From assembly GCA_027003075.1 (NCBI GenBank), contig JALWYV010000005.1, forward strand, positions 1 to 64,000: a stretch of DNA of 64,000 nucleotides, written 5' to 3'. The stretch is from Caldifarciminota bacterium. Lineage in GTDB: Bacteria > Hydrothermota > Hydrothermia > LBFQ01. The notes under the pieces are model-generated. The model saw only the letters and a program-made list of their open reading frames with translations, made no database searches and was not told where the DNA came from. Position 1 is the first letter of the stretch. The number at the start of each line of letters is the position of its first letter. A program made the translations under genes and the position numbers. Positions 29,107 to 38,132 of this stretch are shown here, one piece after another.

Positions 29107-30051
29107 ATGCCCAGAGTACTGGTAGCAGGTAACGCGGGGTTCATCGGCACCCACCTTACGGGGTATTTGCTTGATCTGGGATGGGATGTGGTGGGGGTTG
29201 ACAATTTCTCTACCGGGAAACCAGAAAACGTGGAAAGGTACAGAAAACGTCCTAACTTTACCTTTTACGAAATGGACATAACTCAAGAAGTACCTGAGGG
29301 GGGTTACGATTACATCGTCAACCTCGCATCTCCGGCCAGTCCCAAGAAGTACCTGTCCCTCCCTGTAGATACGATGCTGGTCAACTCCATAGGTGTGAAG
29401 AACCTTCTTGATCTCGCAAAGGATACCGGAGCCACCTTCCTCCTCGCTTCCACGTCCGAAGTCTACGGCGATCCCCTTGTACATCCCCAGCCGGAGGACT
29501 ACTGGGGGAACGTCAATCCCGTAGGTCCGAGAAGCGTTTACGATGAGGGGAAGAGGTTCGCCGAGGCCATAACCATGGCCTACTACCGGTACGACAGGGT
29601 CCCCGTAAGGATAGCGAGGATATTCAACACCTACGGCCCCTTTATGGACGTAGCGGACGGCCGGATAATTCCCAACTTCGCATATCAGGCCCTTACGGGG
29701 CAGCCCCTGACCATATACGGGGATGGAAGCCAGACCCGTAGTTTCTGCTACGTTTCGGACATGGTGGAGGGACTTTTCAGACTGCTCACCTACGAAGGAT
29801 TGGACGGCGAGGTGGTGAATCTGGGTAATCCGGACGAGAGGACTGTCCTGGACGTGGCCAGACTTGTCGTTAAGATATACGGTGTACCGGAGAACTTCAC
29901 CTTTCTCCCCCTTCCTCAGGACGACCCGAAGAGGAGAAAACCCGATATAACGAAGGCGAAGAGGCTCCTGAAGTGGGAGCCGAAGGTTCCCTTTGAAGAG
30001 GGTCTACGCAGGACACTTGAGTGGTATAAGGAGGTGATAAATGTGGGATAG
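29107..30051 (+). CDS. NAD-dependent epimerase/UDP-glucuronate decarboxylase-like
   Basis: VAGNAGFIGTHLTGYLL, NLASPASPKKYLSLPVDTM, STSEVYGDPLVHPQPEDYWGNVNPVGPRSVYDEGKR. Confidence 0.9.
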   Translation: MPRVLVAGNAGFIGTHLTGYLLDLGWDVVGVDNFSTGKPENVERYRKRPNFTFYEMDITQEVPEGGYDYIVNLASPASPKKYLSLPVDTMLVNSIGVKNLLDLAKDTGATFLLASTSEVYGDPLVHPQPEDYWGNVNPVGPRSVYDEGKRFAEAITMAYYRYDRVPVRIARIFNTYGPFMDVADGRIIPNFAYQALTGQPLTIYGDGSQTRSFCYVSDMVEGLFRLLTYEGLDGEVVNLGNPDERTVLDVARLVVKIYGVPENFTFLPLPQDDPKRRKPDITKAKRLLKWEPKVPFEEGLRRTLEWYKEVINVG

Positions 30052-30697
30052 CATCCCTTCCAGCATGCAGCCTTTCGTCTACGCCCTCCTTTTCGTCTTT
30101 GGCTTTCTCCTTGGAAGTATCCCGTGGGCCTACATAGTGGCGAAGGTGGTCGGGGGGATAGACATCCGCAAGGTAGGGAGCGGAAACGTGGGGGCAACGA
30201 ACGTCGCCCGTACCTTGGGCCTCAAGTGGGGTACCCTCGTCTTCGTTCTGGACGCCCTGAAGGGTTTCATACCCGTGTTCATCGTAAGGCTCCTTATACC
30301 CTACAACATAGAGCTGGCTATGGTTACGGCTCTGGGTCCGATACTCGGTCACATGTTCACGCCCTTTCTCGGCTTCAAGGGTGGCAAGGGGGTAGCGACA
30401 GCGGTCGGTGCCTTCGCCGCTCTAACTCCTCTGGGTGTCCTGATCGGCTTTATCGTCTGGATAACCGTCGTACTTACAACGGGCTGGGTGTCCCTCGGTT
30501 CCCTCCTTGGATCCCTGACCGTGTTCCTGTGGGTTCTCCTCTTTGACCCCAACAGGCACTCCCTGCCTTTCGTGGTCGTATCCGGTATAGTTGTCCTCTT
30601 TATCTGGATCAGACACTACGGAAACATAAAACGTCTCCTTTCGGGCAAAGAGCCGAAGATATGGGATAAGAAGAGGAAGCAACAGGAGAGAGAATGA
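30041..30697 (+). CDS. plsY: Glycerol-3-phosphate acyltransferase PlsY
   Basis: GSIPWAYIVAKVVGGIDIRKVGSGNVGATNVARTLG; FKGGKGVATAVGAF. Confidence 0.95.
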   Translation: MWDSIPSSMQPFVYALLFVFGFLLGSIPWAYIVAKVVGGIDIRKVGSGNVGATNVARTLGLKWGTLVFVLDALKGFIPVFIVRLLIPYNIELAMVTALGPILGHMFTPFLGFKGGKGVATAVGAFAALTPLGVLIGFIVWITVVLTTGWVSLGSLLGSLTVFLWVLLFDPNRHSLPFVVVSGIVVLFIWIRHYGNIKRLLSGKEPKIWDKKRKQQERE

Positions 30698-31050
30698 GGC
30701 TCCTCCTTATTCCCCTGATGCTCGTGGCCGTGGGATGCTCCGACGTCAGAGTCGTTAAGGATGCGGCCTACGACCCCGACCTCATGGGGGTACCGGCCTA
30801 CCCCGGAGCGAGGGTGAAGGGAGCGATAGTGACGGAGTCGGAAGGGAACAGGGTGGTAACCTACGTACTGATAACGAGGTCCCCCTACGACTCGGTAGTT
30901 TCGTTTTACCTGAGGGAGGCCGGAGGTACGGACAGTGTGGCGGCCGGTCAGATCTACACCATAAGGAGGGGTACAGAACTCCTCATCCAGATAAAGGAGG
31001 AGGGAGATCACAGAGAAATAAACATCACGAGGGCTGATCCCACCCGGTAG
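30694..31050 (+). CDS. Hypothetical lipoprotein
   Basis: MRLLLIPLMLVAVGCSD lipobox. Confidence 0.6.
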   Translation: MRLLLIPLMLVAVGCSDVRVVKDAAYDPDLMGVPAYPGARVKGAIVTESEGNRVVTYVLITRSPYDSVVSFYLREAGGTDSVAAGQIYTIRRGTELLIQIKEEGDHREINITRADPTR

Positions 31051-31056
31051 GACTCT

Positions 31057-31896
31057 TCAGGACAGCACCATCGCCACCATACTCAGAAACATGTAAGAGG
31101 AGGCCAGTTTAAACAGGATAAAGGCTTTCCGGTCGTCGGGTTTGCGTGCGTTAAGAAGGGAAATTATGAAAAAGAACAGGAAGGCGGACGTGAGAATGGC
31201 CATTGTGAGAATACTGGCGTTCAGGAAGAGGGCAGTGATCATCATGGCCGCGTAGGATAGTACCACGAACACAGGAACGAGGTACATGGAGAACCGTACA
31301 CCGTGGGTATTAGGGAGAACGGGAACACCGGCCCGGGCGTAATCTTCCCTGTACTTCACCTCAAAGGTTATGTTGTGGATGGGGACCCATAACAGTACGA
31401 TAAGGGCGAGGAGGAGACCGAGGGTGTCAACCCTCCCCGTAGCGAGAACCCTGCCTCCCAGTATAGGCATGGCTCCGGCTATACCGCCCCAGAGTATGGA
31501 CCAGGGGGTACGCCTTTTCGTCCACAGGGTGTAAACGACCACGTTGAAGAGGAAGCCGACCAGAGCAACTACGCCGTAGAGAGGACTGAGGGCAAAGGAC
31601 CAGATCAGGCCGAGAGCCGAGGTCAGAGCAGCCACTGCGAGAACTTCCCTCCTCGGAACCCTGCCCGAAGGTATGGGCCTGTTCTTCGTCCTCTCCATGA
31701 CGGAGTCTATGTCGTGATCGTACCACATGTTGAATAGCGTTGCCCCTCCTATCGTAAGGAGCATCGTACCTAAAAGGTGCAGGATCTTAATCGGATCCGG
31801 GTTCCCGGCCGTAAGGTATCCCACCAGCCCCGTGAGCACGAGCATAAGGGTCTGGTAGGGCTTTATCATCACGAGGTAGTCCCTCAAGCGTCTCAT
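31057..31896 (-). CDS. ctaB: Protohaem IX farnesyltransferase (haem O synthase)
   Basis: NMWYDHDIDSVMERTKNRPIPSGRV; YTLWTKRRTPWSILWGGIAGAMPILGG; start at MRRLRDYLVMIKP. Confidence 0.95.
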   Translation of the reverse strand: MRRLRDYLVMIKPYQTLMLVLTGLVGYLTAGNPDPIKILHLLGTMLLTIGGATLFNMWYDHDIDSVMERTKNRPIPSGRVPRREVLAVAALTSALGLIWSFALSPLYGVVALVGFLFNVVVYTLWTKRRTPWSILWGGIAGAMPILGGRVLATGRVDTLGLLLALIVLLWVPIHNITFEVKYREDYARAGVPVLPNTHGVRFSMYLVPVFVVLSYAAMMITALFLNASILTMAILTSAFLFFFIISLLNARKPDDRKAFILFKLASSYMFLSMVAMVLS

Positions 31897-32711
31897 CTTA
31901 TAGACCTCCAGAAGAGCAGTATGAGGGTAAGTATGGCAAGAGTGTAGTGGGTGGTTACCATGGTGGGACTGAGCATGCTGTAGGCGGATAGAGCACCAAA
32001 GATACCGGTAAGAAGCACAAGGAGAGATATAAAAACGAACCACTTTTTATTATCCGCACGGAAGATAAAGTAGAGTGATAGGCCGAATATAACGTACCCC
32101 ATGAGCCTGTGAATAACCTGAAGCATAACATCTCCCGTCCAGGGCTGCCCGAGGCAAAGAAAGATATCCTGACCACACGCAAATCCAGCCTGAGCCTTAC
32201 GTACGGTAGTGCCGAGGAGGATCTGAAGGAATACAAGAGCGAAGAGGATGGTACTCAAACGCCCGTCGCGATCCCCCGCCCAGACGAGTCTATCCGGGGG
32301 GTTATCCGCCCATTTCAACATGAGGGTGGCGGTAAGTATGGTGAGAAGGGCAAACAGGGCGTGAGATATTGAAACCCAGAAGGGCATCTTCAGAATTACC
32401 GTAAGGCCCCCTATGAGGATCTGGGCGACGAGGAATATAGCCAGCCATATACCCGCCTCGATCAAAAAGGTTCCCCTATAACGCCTGACAGCGAGAACGG
32501 TCGCCCCGGCGACGAATACGGAGGTTAAAGCCGCAAGCACCCTGTGGATATACTCAAGCATCGCGAAGTTCTGTTCTGGAGGTAAAAGGCTACCGTAACA
32601 AAGAGGCCAGTCCGGACATCCAAGGCAGGCCCCGAGAGCAGCGGTAGCGCTCCCGAAGACCATAAGGACAACCATACTTATTAGCGTACCCCAGAGTAAA
32701 AGTTTCCTCAT
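31893..32711 (-). CDS. ctaA: Haem A synthase (COX15/CtaA)
   Basis: ACLGCPDWPLCYGSLLPP, EYIHRVLAALTSVFV, VIHRLMGYVIFG. Confidence 0.92.
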   Translation of the reverse strand: MRKLLLWGTLISMVVLMVFGSATAALGACLGCPDWPLCYGSLLPPEQNFAMLEYIHRVLAALTSVFVAGATVLAVRRYRGTFLIEAGIWLAIFLVAQILIGGLTVILKMPFWVSISHALFALLTILTATLMLKWADNPPDRLVWAGDRDGRLSTILFALVFLQILLGTTVRKAQAGFACGQDIFLCLGQPWTGDVMLQVIHRLMGYVIFGLSLYFIFRADNKKWFVFISLLVLLTGIFGALSAYSMLSPTMVTTHYTLAILTLILLFWRSIR

Positions 32712-32885
32712 GGTAAGTCGGCAATTCTAAACCGGAGATATTATCCGGGTAAAGAATTTTTTACCGGATGGAAGAAGTGGAAATCATTTTTGATCTGCAA
32801 AGCCGAAACATAGATTTTGAGGACAGATAAGTGCGCAACTCCGTATAGGATTTGGAGGTAGGTACCCGTCCTTATAATCCCCGTC

Positions 32886-33599
32886 TTGAGAGTGGTTGTT
32901 GTAGTTCCCACGTACAACGAGGCCGACAACATAGCCGATCTCATACGGGAGTTGAGATCCCTTCCCGTATCACCCGACGTTCTTGTGGTGGACGACAATT
33001 CCCCGGACGGTACATGGAAGATAGTTGAGGAGATAAGACAGAAGGACCCGACCGTTCACCTCCTGAAACGCCCCGGTAAGATGGGGCTCGGATCGGCCTA
33101 CGTGGAAGGGTTTAAATGGACGCTTGATAGAGGTTACGACGTGATAGTACAGATGGACGCAGACTTTTCCCACAATCCGAGGGACGTTCAGAAGTTGGTT
33201 GAGGCTCTCAAAGACTGTGACGTGGTCATAGGTTCGCGGTACTGTAACGGTGTGAGCGTTGTTAACTGGCCTATCAGCCGCCTTCTCCTCTCCTACCTTG
33301 CAAACCAGTACGCTCGCCTCCTGACCGGTGTGAAGATAAACGATCTGACCGGAGGTTTCAAGGCGTTTAAACGGGAGGCTCTACAGGCCCTTGATCTGAA
33401 CAGGATCAAGTCCGATGGGTACGCCTTTCAGATAGAGGTGAACTTCTACCTCTGGATGAAGAGGTTCAAGATGTGCGAGATACCCATAATATTCGTTGAG
33501 AGGAGGGCCGGAAAGTCCAAACTCAACCGCTCCATAATATGGGAGGCCTTCTGGCTGGTTATCAGGCTCTTCCTGAAGAGGATAACCGGGAGAGTATGA
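32886..33599 (+). CDS. Polyprenol-phosphate mannosyl/glucosyltransferase (Dpm1-like GT2)
   Basis: VVVPTYNEADNIADLIRELR, VVDDNSPDGTWKIVEE, MDADFSHNPRDV, DLTGGFKAF; TTG start 7 nt after TATAAT. Confidence 0.92.
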   Translation: MRVVVVVPTYNEADNIADLIRELRSLPVSPDVLVVDDNSPDGTWKIVEEIRQKDPTVHLLKRPGKMGLGSAYVEGFKWTLDRGYDVIVQMDADFSHNPRDVQKLVEALKDCDVVIGSRYCNGVSVVNWPISRLLLSYLANQYARLLTGVKINDLTGGFKAFKREALQALDLNRIKSDGYAFQIEVNFYLWMKRFKMCEIPIIFVERRAGKSKLNRSIIWEAFWLVIRLFLKRITGRV

Positions 33600-34546
33600 G
33601 GTTCTATCGACTGATGCGTGTGGGGTACGGTGTACTGGAGGAGGCCCTTCTCACCCTCCGCAGGGAGTTTCCCGGATGCAGGTTCCTGATCTTTACAGGG
33701 GACGAGTACTCCCAGAGATATGGCCTCAGGGTTGCCGAGGTCGTGCGGGGCGATGCGATAATAGGGGACAGAGAACCGGAGGAAAGGGGGTACGGGTTGG
33801 TCATAGGTGTAGGTGGGGGGAGTGTTATAGACAGGGCAAAGCTCTGGGCCTACGAGAGGGGACTGCCGTTTATATCCGTACCTACCCTGCCCTCAAGCGA
33901 CGGCATCGCATCTCCGGTGAGTGTTCTGAACGGGAAGAGTCGTTTCCTTACCCTTCCGTACGGTATAATAGTGGATCTGGAGATAATGGAGTCTGCCCCC
34001 CGATGGAGCATTCTGGCTGGCACGGGAGATCTACTCTCCAACCTATCCGCCTCCGTGGACTGGGACCGTTTTAAAGATAGATCCACCGAGCCTTACTCTC
34101 ACGAGGCTTCCGTTATGGCAAGATCCGGTGCCCTATCCCTCCTCAACTCCTCCCCGGGCGACAACCTTGATCTACTGATATGGGGACTTATCCTGAGCGG
34201 TCTGGCTATGAACGTGGCAGGCTCTTCCCGTCCTGCGAGCGGACCAGAGCATAAGGTGAGTCATGCCCTTGACTTCATAGGGTACGGAGAGAAGCACGGC
34301 ATACAGGTGGGGATATTTACCCCCCTGTTCCTCAAACTTAACGGATATACGGGTTGGGAAAGGGTCAGGGAGTTCCTTACGGGGGTGGGCTTGCCGGATC
34401 ACGTTACCCTTACGGAGGAGGAGGCCGTTAAGGTATTCAGCAGGGCTTCGGAGACCAGACCCCACAGGTACACGGTAATAGAAAGTCTCGGATGGGAGAG
34501 GGTACTTGATGAGGCCGTTAATCTGGGCTTCGTACGTATAGTTTAA
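33596..34546 (+). CDS. egsA: sn-Glycerol-1-phosphate dehydrogenase-like (EgsA/AraM family)
   Basis: GVGGGSVIDRAK, VPTLPSSDGIASPVSVL, GTGDLLSNLSASVDWDRFKD, SSRPASGPEHKVSHALD, KHGIQVGIFT; ATGA overlap with upstream GT2. Confidence 0.88.
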   Translation: MRFYRLMRVGYGVLEEALLTLRREFPGCRFLIFTGDEYSQRYGLRVAEVVRGDAIIGDREPEERGYGLVIGVGGGSVIDRAKLWAYERGLPFISVPTLPSSDGIASPVSVLNGKSRFLTLPYGIIVDLEIMESAPRWSILAGTGDLLSNLSASVDWDRFKDRSTEPYSHEASVMARSGALSLLNSSPGDNLDLLIWGLILSGLAMNVAGSSRPASGPEHKVSHALDFIGYGEKHGIQVGIFTPLFLKLNGYTGWERVREFLTGVGLPDHVTLTEEEAVKVFSRASETRPHRYTVIESLGWERVLDEAVNLGFVRIV

Positions 34547-34572
34547 ACCGACCTTAAGAGGATCAGGAGGTC

Positions 34573-35028
34573 GTTGGTATCGGTACGAAGATAAGGCTCG
34601 TCCTATCCGTATCCCATCCAGCCGGAACCCTGTACGTTACGTACCCGGACGGTTTTCCCTTCGATATCATCGTCTCTGTGGTATACTATCTCGATAGCAC
34701 CTTCCTCGCCTTCTGTTCCGAGCACTATATGACATCCTTCATGTACGTATACGAGGGTAACAAAACGGTAATGTGAATACCGTACAGCGACGTCCCCATT
34801 CGCTACGTCGGGTACCCGAACCGTCCCCGTAAGGTAGTAATAGACTACAGGGATACGGTCTTCATATACGACGACTCCTCTGGCAACATTCTGATCTCCA
34901 ACGGTCACGTTAAGCTTGCTCCTTACAGCGGTGGGGTATACGCACCCCTTCCACCCGATTCGTATACGGATACCCTCCCCATTCCCGAAGGTGGTACGGC
35001 AGTGGTATGTTTCAGGTGTACGCAGTGA
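34573..35028 (+). pseudogene. Coding-like frame interrupted by a single in-frame TGA (34774-34776); start not identifiable
   Basis: Manual translation: ...KIRLVLSVSHPAGTLYVTYPDGFPFDIIVSVVYYLDSTFLAFCSEHYMTSFMYVYEGNKTVM-*-IPYSDVPIRYVGYPNRPRKVVIDYRDTVFIYDDSSGNILISNGHVKLAPYSGGVYAPLPPDSYTDTLPIPEGGTAVVCFRCTQ*. Confidence 0.5.
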
Positions 35029-35032
35029 GGGA

Positions 35033-35470
35033 TTACTCCTTATCCCGATTACGGAGATTTAAAAGAGCCAAAACGGCTTCCGCGGCCTCTTCACCTTTAT
35101 TCCCGAACTTTCCACCCGCCCTGTTCAATCCCTGCTCCAGACTGTCAACTGTAAGTACTCCCAGACCTACAGGTACATTCCTATCAACTGCTACCTTAAG
35201 CAGGGAGGAGATAACCGCAGAGGAGAGGTGATCCGCGTGGGAAGTTTCACCCTTCACTATACACCCTAAGACGACAAAACCTTCGTATTCCCCCTTTGCA
35301 GAAAGTATGGATACAGCCTGAGGTAATTCAAAAGAGCCGGGGACCCATACCACTTCGTACGAGCCCCCGGCTTCATCTATTTTCCTTATCGCACCTTCAA
35401 CGAGCCTCTCCGTAATGACGGAGTTGAAGCGGCTCGCTACGATGCATATCTTACTTCTGTTTTCCTTCAC
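35033..35470 (-). CDS. ribH: 6,7-dimethyl-8-ribityllumazine synthase
   Basis: VASRFNSVITERLVEGA, VPGSFELPQAV, LGCIVKGETSHADHL, PVGLGVLTVDSLEQ. Confidence 0.96.
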   Translation of the reverse strand: MKENRSKICIVASRFNSVITERLVEGAIRKIDEAGGSYEVVWVPGSFELPQAVSILSAKGEYEGFVVLGCIVKGETSHADHLSSAVISSLLKVAVDRNVPVGLGVLTVDSLEQGLNRAGGKFGNKGEEAAEAVLALLNLRNRDKE

Positions 35471-37043
35471 CTTCCCCCTTGTCGCTCCCTTCGGGCAGGA
35501 GTACGTACACCTCTACCCTGCGGTCCTTGGCCAGACCCTTACCCGTGGGCTCAAAGATGGTGTAGTTGGCCACCTCCTCAAATCGGCTCTCGTCCAGATC
35601 AAACTGCCTGAGGAGGTACTCCTTCACGGCGAGTGCCCTCTTCTTGGAAAGGAGTTCGTTGTAGAAGGCGCCTCCCCTGCGGTCGGCGTGTCCCCTTATA
35701 ACGACCTTGGCGTAAGGCTCCTTCATAAGGATCTCACCGACCTTGTTGAGCTCCTTCTGGTACCTGGGCTTTATTATGGTCTTGTCGGTATCAAAGTAAA
35801 CCACGGCGACCAGTTTGGGCTTACGGGAAAGCTTCTTGTAGAGTTTGACCTTTAGGACGGCGTCGGTCATGAGGTTCACACCCACGTCTATGGGCTGATA
35901 GTTCTCCTCGTCCTTGGAGATGGTAAGCAGGTAATTGGAGGCGGGGAGGCTATCGTTCCTGTAGGTGCCGCTCTGGTCGGTCGTTCCTTCGGTAGTAACT
36001 TTACCCACGATCTTCACCTTGGCGCCCTGTATGGGCTCACCGGAGAGGGAGTCAACCACGATAACCATGAGGGTACGGGGACCCTTTTCCTCCACAGCCT
36101 GTACTACGGCAGGTCCACCGGGCCCCATCATCGTAGGACCGGCAGGTCCATAGATCCTCTCGGCTATACGTGCCGGGGAAACGTGGGCTCCAGCGAAGAG
36201 CTCCCAGTTCCACTCCCACTTTTCGGGCTTGTCGGGGGAGAGATAGTACCTGTTGACGTAGTAATTCATGGATATGTTGGTACCAGCGGAGAGAACGAGA
36301 CCACCGTTGAAGAACCTGTACCGGATCATAGGAGTGGCAAAGAGGAAGTCCGTGTTGAAACTTATGGGCCCGTAGTACTTGAGCTCAAAGCCACTTTCAA
36401 GGTCGTAGTAACTGGTGAATATGCCGAGACCGAGAAAGAGCGGGTTCTCGGCAAGGCCACCCTCTTTGGTGTCAACGTTGTACCCGAAACCGAGACCGAG
36501 GTTTGCCAGAATGCGGGTGGACCACTGCTCGCTTATGAAATCGTATCCACCGGCTACACCGAGGCGACCTCCGAACAGACCCTCACGGACCTTGAAGTTG
36601 GTGGTATAGGAACCGACCTGTATCTCCCCAGCCTGCTTCTCTCCGGTAGGTACAAGGATACTTACGAGGGCAGATACGCCCCAGTTACGGCGGTTGAGAA
36701 ACTGGTACTTGGCACCCAATTCAAAGTCTCTCATACCACCGAACCACCTGTCGGGCTGAGTGGTATCATCAAGCTGCCCTTTATTAAGCCAGTTTATACC
36801 CTTAAGGGTGGCGTATATTTCAAGGTTTCGCACGGGGACGGTGTTGATGGAACCCCATCCGAGTAGAAAGTTCTGTATACCGTAAGGGCTGCTCCATATT
36901 TTTTCCGCATATATGGTGGTTTCCAGATAGTTGAGGTAACCACCACTCACCAGCTTTTCCTGCGAGGCTCTCCAATCAAAAACATCAAAATACCCGCTCG
37001 CACCTGTATTGGAGAGGTAGCCTATCAGCATTAACATGGTCAT
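35451..37043 (-). CDS. OmpA-family protein with beta-barrel and carboxypeptidase-regulatory-like domain
   Basis: C-term VYFDTDKTIIKPRYQKELNKVGEIL...VVIRGHADRRGGAFYNELLSKKRALAVKEYL; internal PIQGAKVKIVGKVTTEGTTDQSGTYRNDSLPASNY. Confidence 0.88.
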   Translation of the reverse strand: MTMLMLIGYLSNTGASGYFDVFDWRASQEKLVSGGYLNYLETTIYAEKIWSSPYGIQNFLLGWGSINTVPVRNLEIYATLKGINWLNKGQLDDTTQPDRWFGGMRDFELGAKYQFLNRRNWGVSALVSILVPTGEKQAGEIQVGSYTTNFKVREGLFGGRLGVAGGYDFISEQWSTRILANLGLGFGYNVDTKEGGLAENPLFLGLGIFTSYYDLESGFELKYYGPISFNTDFLFATPMIRYRFFNGGLVLSAGTNISMNYYVNRYYLSPDKPEKWEWNWELFAGAHVSPARIAERIYGPAGPTMMGPGGPAVVQAVEEKGPRTLMVIVVDSLSGEPIQGAKVKIVGKVTTEGTTDQSGTYRNDSLPASNYLLTISKDEENYQPIDVGVNLMTDAVLKVKLYKKLSRKPKLVAVVYFDTDKTIIKPRYQKELNKVGEILMKEPYAKVVIRGHADRRGGAFYNELLSKKRALAVKEYLLRQFDLDESRFEEVANYTIFEPTGKGLAKDRRVEVYVLLPEGSDKGEGEGKQK

Positions 37044-37046
37044 AAG

Positions 37047-37119
37047 TGCCCCGCGAGGGACTCGAACCCCCGACCCGCGGATTAAGAATCCGCTGCTCTA
37101 CCGACTGAGCTAGCGGGGC
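37047..37119 (-). tRNA. tRNA-Lys (anticodon CTT)
   Basis: Reverse strand GCCCCGCTAGCTCAGTCGGTAGAGCAGCGGATTCTTAATCCGCGGGTCGGGGGTTCGAGTCCCTCGCGGGGCA folds as cloverleaf; loop TTCTTAA; CCA not encoded. Confidence 0.96.
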
Positions 37120-37131
37120 ATCAGGTGGATA

Positions 37132-38130
37132 TTATAGAGCGGAAAAGGTATCTATGAGTATGCGGTTGAAAGCGTTTACCATATCCTTTACATCCGGCAC
37201 CTCTTCCCTTCCCTTCAAAGCATCCTTTTTCCATCTTTCCAGATCCCCCATAACCTTACGTATACCCTCCGAGACTGCACCCGGATCCACGGGAACCACA
37301 ACCACCCCCGGAAGGGTCCATACCTCGCTCCCGTCAACCTCCGTGGCGACAACGGGCGTTCCACACGAGAGGGATTCCATAACCGGAAATCCGAGGCCCT
37401 CACTCCGGGATGTGAGGACGAAGAGGTCCGCCGAAGAGTACAACCTCCTCAACTCCGCATCATTTTTTGGATAGAACCGGCGAAAGGGAACGGGCAGGTC
37501 GTTTAGAATATCTTTAGGCCCACCGACGAGCCATACCTCAACTTCACAGCACCCAGAAACATTAACTATGGCCTCCCTGAAGATATCCACCCCCTTCCGG
37601 CGCTCCTTCCGGGGCATGTACATTATTACCGTACGTTCACTTACCCTCAGGGCAGGGTCCGGGTCGGGATAGAACACACCCTTGTCCACACCGGCGGGGA
37701 TAACGTGGGGGGTGTCTATCGCCCTGGCCAGGGCCGGATTGTACGTGACCTTCGTTATGGGAAAAGAGTACGTGAGTCGTGCGAGGAGTTTGAAAAGGGG
37801 ATTTGAGTGGAAACGGTATTCAAGATCCTGAACGAAGTAAATTGCCCTGCGGGTGAAGGGGAACAGGTACGCGGTTGGCCAGAAGTTCAGGACGGAGAGG
37901 TCGTAGGACTTAAGTAGAGTCGTATACCTGAGGAGGGCGTACAGCCTGTTCCTACCAGGTACGGTCAACCTCCTGACCTCAGGCCGTATAAAGAAGGGGG
38001 TACTACCCCTACCCTCGGGGTAAATCAACGTAACCTCGTGCCCGTGATCCACTAAACCGTTCGCTATTTCAACTAACTTACGGACACCCCCGAAACTCCC
38101 GAGGGATAGCAGGGGAAAGGCTATCCTCAA
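37132..38130 (-). CDS. Glycosyltransferase (GT4-like)
   Basis: GSFGGVRKLVEIANGLVDHGHEVTLIYP; SRSEGLGFPVMESLSCGTPVVATEVDGSEV. Confidence 0.88.
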   Translation of the reverse strand: MRIAFPLLSLGSFGGVRKLVEIANGLVDHGHEVTLIYPEGRGSTPFFIRPEVRRLTVPGRNRLYALLRYTTLLKSYDLSVLNFWPTAYLFPFTRRAIYFVQDLEYRFHSNPLFKLLARLTYSFPITKVTYNPALARAIDTPHVIPAGVDKGVFYPDPDPALRVSERTVIMYMPRKERRKGVDIFREAIVNVSGCCEVEVWLVGGPKDILNDLPVPFRRFYPKNDAELRRLYSSADLFVLTSRSEGLGFPVMESLSCGTPVVATEVDGSEVWTLPGVVVVPVDPGAVSEGIRKVMGDLERWKKDALKGREEVPDVKDMVNAFNRILIDTFSAL

Positions 38131-38132
38131 CT

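Noticed and set aside
31897-32043. 49-residue N-terminal extension of ctaB (MVRFYISPCASYRY...)
   Set aside because: It overlaps ctaA coding sequence in another frame; the natural start is MRRLRDYLVMIKP at 31896.
34774-34776. Genome-wide UGA recoding
   Set aside because: recA, the Dpm1-like gene, the minus-strand gene at 49641 and others use TGA as a normal stop, and only one frame in the window shows an internal TGA.
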